Assembly: GCA_963971285.1 (NCBI GenBank)
Contig: OZ020258.1
Coordinates: forward strand, 4,526,001 to 4,590,000
Reading direction: 5' to 3'
Length of the DNA stretch: 64,000 nucleotides
Origin: Astropecten irregularis
Lineage: Eukaryota; Echinodermata; Asteroidea; Paxillosida; Astropectinidae
Each line of letters opens with the position of its first letter. The stretch's first letter is position 1. The notes beneath the pieces are model-generated. The model saw only the letters and a program-made list of their open reading frames with translations, was not told the origin of the DNA and did no database searches. Positions 59,201 to 64,000 of the stretch are shown here, piece after piece. Both the position numbers and the translations under genes were made by a program.

Positions 59201-62200
59201 TTTGTAGGGATTTGAATGGATTGGTCTTCTGCCATTCCGCATGTTAAACCTACTTGCATTAAGCTTAATTACCATGAGATGTGCATACAAATGTGGTATT
59301 AAAATTATAGGCTGGCATGTTCTTCCAAACATCTGATTGGTGTCATAAGTAGTAAATTGTAGTCTGAAAACATAGGCGTACTGTTTTAACAAGACAGTGC
59401 AGTTTGAACGGTATGACATCCGTTGAATAGATTCTTGGCTTAAAACCTAGGTTAACTGTTTTACCACCTCTCCGTGCTCCCCACAGGTTCAACCGGACGT
59501 ACTTCGACGAGCCGTGATCGGAACGCTGATCAATCAGTTCGCCGTCGGTATCCCTTTTGCGTTCGCCTACGCCTGGCTGGCCCGCTGGCGGGGCTGCAGC
59601 GCGTCAACGCAGCTGCCCGAGTTCCAGTCGGTTCTCCTGGAGATGATCGTATTCCTGGCTGCCGAGGAAATTGGCTTCTACTACTTCCATCGGTGAATAC
59701 AATATCATATTCGACTGAAAAAAAATATTCCAAACCTAAAGCAGGCCTACTCAAATGGATCCTGAATACCCGGACGCCATTTAAAAGGCTGTTCACTTGC
59801 CGAACACAACGCCCGAGAGGGCCACTTAAGGGTAATGGCTAAAGGAAAGGAGAAAGAAAAACAGATGATGTTTGGAAGGAAACTCTTTAACATTATGTTT
59901 GAATTGAGATTTATTATATCCAGTAAGAAAACAGGATGAGGGTATAGGGAATTCCAGAGTGAGGCAGTGCGTTGGAAGAAACTTGAGGTAATCTTGAGGT
60001 ATTTGATTTGATTTAGTGTTTAATGATTTAGTATTGGCGGCAGTTAAGGACAAAAGGTACACGAATTTTTAGTCTAAAAGTTGGGGAAATTAGAACTTGG
60101 CTGTGACAGATGCAAGTCCTCATCAATAGCGCTTATCATAGGTGCAGTGGTGCCACAAGCAGGAGGCATACCATGATCATTATTCCATCTCAGCGCTAAA
60201 ATGTGATTTGTTTGCATCATCTTGATGATACTGTCTATGCTATTTGCAGTGGATGAGAAAACGGGTTTCTAACTGTATCACCAATTTGATGCACAGGGGA
60301 AGCTAAATGCCTTTTCGTGCATGGTGCCTAAATAAGCCATTTGCGAGTTAAATCTGGATAGTATCTGGTACGCAGACTTCTTTCATTGCATATAAACACC
60401 CCAATTTGAATTTCCCAGACTAAAGATTGTTGCTATATCACGTGATTCGGGGCAAGCTTTTGCATAGTGATACCCATCTCTGGAATGGACTGGTTCCTTT
60501 GTGCCATTCTTATCCATTATGAACAGTGCATTGGTGCAAGATGTCTGTTATGTAACTAAGCAAAAGCTTGCCCCAAATCATGTGATATAGCAACAGAGTC
60601 TTTAGTCTGGGAAATTCAAACTGAGGTGTTTCTATGCAATGAAAGATGCCTGTGTACCAGATATTATTCAGATTTAACTCACAGATGGCTTATTACGTCA
60701 GTAGGTCGATCGGTGTCACGTCACTGAGCACAGTTAATACATGAAGACACTGCTAAAAAAAAAAAGTAAAAGAGAAACAAGCTTTTTCAGTCGACCAATG
60801 TTTTATTTTATACTTAATTTACTTGATTAGTGTCTTCATTCTCAAGCCGAAATGTAATACGACTGCTTTTACCTCTCTTTGTCTAATTTGTCTTTGTCTT
60901 TGTCTAATGACTTTTGTTTCAATGAAAAGTGAACAAAGAAAATTTGACTGGAGCGGGATTCGAACCTGCGACCTCCCGAATACCGCACAGGCGCTATACC
61001 AACTGAACCATCCAGCCCTACGTTGGTGGTGACCCCAATAGTCATTTATCTTTATAGTTCGTTTGGCAGTCAGAAGCCATGAAACCATGCACACACCACC
61101 ATACCCCAAGGATCATTTCACCGATACGCGCAGCAATGCTGCAACCTGGGAACGGTACATGGCTTTTTAATTGATATAATCATCAGATAATACAATGGAA
61201 ACTGACTTTTGTTTCCTTATATAACAAGGTACATATAGTAGCTTTGGGGTATAACAAGACCAAGCTGTAGAAGTAAACTTTTGGCTATACACCATTGCAT
61301 TCAGTATCATTGTGTGTTATATGCATATCCATTCAGGTTGTTCCACCACAGCTTCTTTTACAAACGCATCCACAAGCGCCACCACGACTACACGTCGCCC
61401 TTCGCCGTGTCCAACTTCGACGTGCACCCACTGGAACACGCGCTGGTGAACGTGGTGCCGATGGCTGCAGGACCCCTGATCTGCGGCTCCCACGTAGCCA
61501 GCCTGTGGTTGTGGATGGCCATCGCTACCTTCTCCAGCCTTCTGGCCCATTCCGGATACCACCTCCCCTTCATGCCATCCAATGAATCTCATGATTATCA
61601 CCATCTCAAGTAAGTTGATACCGTATGATTATAGACTTCAGTGCGTTCACATTTTGGTTAGACGGCAACCAATCACAGTATTGTGGAAACGGCTGATGCT
61701 GTGAAATTTTGTCACGAAAATTATAAACGAAAATCACACTAGACCTGATATATTAATTTTAAATCATGTTTTAGCTATTGAGATTAAATATATAAATACA
61801 CCTAGCTGCATGTTACATAACGGCTAATACTTGAAAATGTGATCACGTAAATTATAAACGAAATTCACACTATCTAGATGTGATATTAAATGATAAAACG
61901 TGTATTTTTAAGCTATTGTTATTAAATATAAAGCGTTTCCCGCCCCAAAAAAAAAACAAAACAAAAAACGCAGCACCTTGTGCCGAGAACCATTATATTA
62001 AAATTGAACTGTTTATCACTTTAAGATTCAGACATATGATAAAGCCCTGTCTTGGCTATCACCATATATAATTTGAGCAAATTTGGACTGAAATTGAGGG
62101 GAAAAACCAAGACTGAATTAGCCAACCTCAAAACCCGATTTTCATCTTTCTTCCATACACATTAGGCCTATGTGTGTATTGACCACTTATTCTGGAATAC

Positions 62201-62927
62201 TGCAAATTTGTGTTTAAAGAGTACTCTTTCGATTGGTTATATTTTCAACAATTGCAGCCCGATTTTTCTTTAATTTTACATGGTGATAGCCAAGATAGCT
62301 GTATCATAATAAACTCGAATCTTGAAGTGATAAACAGTTTAATTTTAATATAACGGTTCCCGGCAAAGCGTTGCGTTTTTGGGGGGACACACTGTATTCA
62401 CCTGCAATTAAAATTGATTGTGAGACAATAGTGCATAATATACCGCAGGATAGAGAAACTTGAACAAAAAATGATCGATCAATGCATGAGTCGGTCAATA
62501 TCATACTACATAGTATATTCTAGATTTGGCCAATGCGTAACTGTAATTAACTTAAACTACCTACGTGTATACTAAGGGCCTGTTTGTTTATGACGAATCC
62601 TGCGGATCCGGATCCCTTTTTAGCGTACCCTGCATAGGAGGTGGATCCCAAAATATCGGATCCAGTGCGTTTAACAAACAGGCCCTTAGCACTGGCCTCA
62701 ACGAATACGATTTTGAAATCAGAGTGTATGATAATTATCATGTTTAAATTTGTTGTTTTGTCTTTGTTCTTTTGGACAGGTTTGTCAGCAATTTTGGCGT
62801 TCTTGGGATTCTCGACCGCCTACACGGGACAGATGCCCAGTTTCGGGAGTCCTCGAACTACCAGCGCCATTTTCTATTGCTGGGACTGACACCAGCTTCC
62901 GAACTTGTCAAAATACATGATAAATAG
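53213..62927 (+). CDS. FAXDC2: Fatty acid hydroxylase domain-containing protein 2 (sterol oxidase superfamily)
   Basis: Six exons: 53213-53371, 56865-57069, 57961-58082, 59487-59692, 61337-61609, 62780-62927 (stop TAG). Phases agree at every junction; 370 residues. The N-terminal exon is Cys/Thr/Asn-rich and unfamiliar; it is linked by its clean donor (TTTCAG|GTAAGT) and phase 0. Exon 2 has a hydrophobic helix and FWTTQYEFVYDLFGGDE, exon 3 a second helix. The di-iron His clusters typical of the superfamily are present: HRLFHH (exons 4/5), HKRHH and HDYHH (exon 5), and the C-terminus has GVLGILDRLHGTD and LLLGLTP as in FAXDC2 proteins. Known of the family: ER membrane oxygenases acting on lipids or methyl sterols; the exact substrate here is inferred. 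The last exon was found by eye: GTAAGT after CATCTCAA joins G at 62780. Introns carry several foldback elements. A start at Met 56883 is the alternative if exon 1 is wrong. Confidence 0.93.
54082..54328. mobile_element. MITE with GGGCCCTTTTCCAAACCTCG ends
   Basis: Left GGGCCCTTTTCCAAACCTCG then CTCCGGCTCAGGCTCCGG; right CCGGAGCCTGAGCCGGAGCC then GAGGTTTGAAAAGGGCCC. The GAGCCG repeats give spurious Pro-Glu frames. In FAXDC2 intron 1. Confidence 0.7.
55233..55600. mobile_element. MITE family 1 in FAXDC2 intron 1
   Basis: AAAGGTAGTATCATACTTTG to CAAGTATGATACTACCTTT with complete body including TTTTAAAAGATCAAAAAGAT. One of the best-preserved copies. Confidence 0.8.
57288..57348. repeat. Short CACTTCGCCCA tandem repeat
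   Basis: Five irregular copies of CACTTCGCCCA(N) in FAXDC2 intron 2. Simple repeat without further meaning seen. Confidence 0.7.
57565..57655 (+). mobile_element. SINE fragment
   Basis: Carries AGAGCGACGGTGCAGTATTC, ATTCGAATCCCGCTCGAGTC and TCAATTCGTCTTTGTTTAG, the core and tail of the tRNA-derived SINE; the head is missing. Confidence 0.5.
58166..58431. mobile_element. Long near-perfect foldback element in FAXDC2 intron 3
   Basis: About 265 bp. The left arm (AAAAGAAGGTAGGTTTGCGG, TGACACCATGTAATCTCTTC, CGACGTTCCGAACAGTCTG) is mirrored by the right arm (GACTGTTCGGAACGTCGAGA, GAAGAGATTACATGGTGTCA, CCGCAAACCTACCTTCTTTT) around a centre near 58298. Starts about 80 bp after the exon 3 donor. RNA of this intron would form a very long hairpin. 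Confidence 0.85.
58802..58949. mobile_element. MITE, GGGGTCGAYTTCAC family
   Basis: Ends GGGGTGGATGTCACCAAACT and GGCTTCGTGAAATCGACCCC with TGTTACTCGAGTTGCGAACG inside, as at 19556-19705. In FAXDC2 intron 3. Confidence 0.7.
60331..60694. mobile_element. Long foldback element in FAXDC2 intron 4
   Basis: Left arm AATAAGCCATTTGCGAGTTA, CTTTCATTGCATATAAACAC, TTTCCCAGACTAAAGATTGT, GGGGCAAGCTTTTGC; right arm is the imperfect reverse complement (GCAAAAGCTTGCCCCAAATC, TTTAGTCTGGGAAATTCAAA, CAGATGGCTTATT). Loop of about 80 bp. No coding capacity. Confidence 0.75.
60928..61175 (-). mobile_element. tRNA-derived SINE, full-length inverted copy
   Basis: Well preserved. On the + strand it reads GTGAACAAAGAAAATTTGAC, GGAGCGGGATTCGAACCTGC, CAACTGAACCATCCAGCCCT, ACGTTGGTGGTGACCCCAAT, then the 5' unit (GAAGCCATGAAACCATGCAC, GATCATTTCACCGATACGCG, CTGCAACCTGGGAACGGTAC). 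Located in FAXDC2 intron 4. Confidence 0.75.
62572..62689. mobile_element. Tiny MITE, CTAAGGGCCTGTTTGTT ends
   Basis: 118 bp between CTAAGGGCCTGTTTGTTTA and TTAACAAACAGGCCCTTAG, with several GGATCC sites inside. Lies about 90 bp before the last FAXDC2 exon. Confidence 0.75.
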
Positions 62928-63049
62928 CATACGACTCATCAGTCGTGAAATCGTCCATACACCAAACCATAGTGGCAGCAAACATTTGAAGAATTTGGAA
63001 ACACAATGGCCGGCGAGGTGTGTCATCATGCGAAGGTTGAACCCAAGTA

Positions 63050-63055
63050 AATAAA
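63050..63055 (+). terminator. Candidate poly(A) signal of FAXDC2
   Basis: AATAAA about 120 bp after the FAXDC2 stop codon; a later AATAAA near 63878 could extend the 3' UTR through the open frame at 63473. Confidence 0.45.
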
Positions 63056-63472
63056 CTCCCATAGACAACAGTGATACATCCTCATACTTCAAAAATCGTT
63101 TAAAAATATACAGAACTCCCACAGCTGTTCTCGTTGCACAGAAAAATTATAATGAATATGTCATCTTTCATTTTCTTTTCATTTTATGGTGCATGGGTTG
63201 ACCATTGAATTTTTGAGATACACTCATTGTCAGCTGATCACCCCTAAAACAAGGTATGGATCACTCCAGTCAAAGAAGCCATTTAAAAATAAACATCCCT
63301 CTGCAATGCGGCTGAAATAGACCCACTTTCTCACCCAATTGCATCACAAATGGTCACAAATTGAAGCCCAGAGTCTAGGCAGGAGGTCCAGTGCCATATT
63401 TCTTCAATCTCTCAGTTTCATAGCTCTCAGAACTCTCTTATTTAAAATATATTGAGTGCTTAACTTTTTTTA

Positions 63473-63880
63473 ATGAGCTCGGCGGACGGATTTTGGGACT
63501 ATTTACTTGGGTGCATCCCTAACGCGATTGGCTATGTTGACTCCAACTTTGGGATAGGACCCATCTTGCTCTGCATCCACAGATGTGCAATGAATGCTTC
63601 AACCAAGAACTTCAACATTCCAATTACACACCATCACTGGCGTTTGTATTACTTCCTAATTCTACTCATCGTAGTGGATTTGTTTTTAGCACACCTAGCA
63701 CTTGAATTGTACAGCATGCAGGCTCTCATAGGTGTTCACTTTTGTTCACGCAGTCAGTTTAGTAAATGGGTATCCATCCTCCAAGCCACTATCACACTGC
63801 ACATGATGGGCCGAATCGAATCGAGGCAATTCATGCAAATATTCAATGTTCTTTGTTCTTATATCAAAGTGCCTAAATAA
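63473..63880 (+). CDS. Unrecognised 135-codon open frame
   Basis: Starts MSSADGFWDYLLGC and ends with a stop just before AATAAA. It has one hydrophobic segment (YYFLILLIVVDLFLAHLAL) and several Cys/His. No family recognised, no splice context, and it may lie in the FAXDC2 3' UTR. Listed as hypothetical because it is long for chance in this AT-rich spacer, but evidence for a real gene is weak. Confidence 0.2.
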   Translation: MSSADGFWDYLLGCIPNAIGYVDSNFGIGPILLCIHRCAMNASTKNFNIPITHHHWRLYYFLILLIVVDLFLAHLALELYSMQALIGVHFCSRSQFSKWVSILQATITLHMMGRIESRQFMQIFNVLCSYIKVPK

Positions 63881-64000
63881 ACGAGCAATAAAACCAGCAA
63901 TATTTGTTACTCCTAAGCACTGCCATTACATCGTGTAGGTCAAGTATATGTACATAATAGACCAGCACATCAATATTCCGTACGTATACGCTACCTGTAT

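Noticed and set aside
59474..59842. Alternative + strand frame over FAXDC2 exon 4
   Set aside because: The conserved FAXDC2 residues (FLAAEEIGFYYFHR) are in the other frame, with matching splice phases.

Overview
This 64 kb window is animal (eukaryotic) nuclear DNA. Genes are split into short exons with GT..AG introns, the spaces are full of small inverted-repeat transposons and tRNA-derived SINEs, and the protein families are metazoan. The mix of a sushi/CCP receptor, several SUEL-type (galactose/rhamnose-binding) lectins and a FAXDC2 homologue fits a marine invertebrate deuterostome. An echinoderm is my best guess, but no sequence seen here proves the phylum. No rRNA gene, functional tRNA gene, CRISPR array or bacterial operon was seen.

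Layout. (1) 1-9040, + strand: the 3' part of a transmembrane protein with eight sushi domains, a two-microexon stalk, one membrane helix and a long acidic cytoplasmic tail; its 5' end lies left of the window. (2) 9.0-14.7 kb: repeat-rich spacer with ~190-bp satellite units, a 35-bp minisatellite and MITEs. (3) 14.7-48.9 kb: a cluster of six related secreted-protein genes, four on the - strand (14744-40170) then two on the + strand (44118-48850). Five are made of a signal-peptide exon, a small Cys-containing N-terminal exon and a SUEL lectin exon, all joined by phase-1 introns. The first lacks the lectin exon and may have an extra Cys-rich exon. The fifth has its N-terminal exon broken by a palindromic transposon. 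The cluster grew by local duplication: two blocks of ~4.6 kb, two of ~1.7 kb and two of ~3.2-3.7 kb are clearly paralogous. (4) 51.1-51.6 kb: a degenerate telomere-like array. (5) 53213-62927, + strand: a complete six-exon FAXDC2-type fatty acid hydroxylase-superfamily gene.

The genes do not form an operon. The sushi receptor and the lectins are both typical of surface or secreted recognition and immunity in marine invertebrates, but a shared function is only inference. The most interesting part is the lectin cluster: modular exons with two unrelated-looking N-terminal modules, one apparent swap of the lectin exon between subfamilies, one stand-alone N-terminal module and one copy interrupted by a transposon.

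All exon limits come from reading splice sites and phase by eye. No transcript evidence or database search was available. Repeat boundaries are approximate to a few bases unless a terminal repeat is stated.
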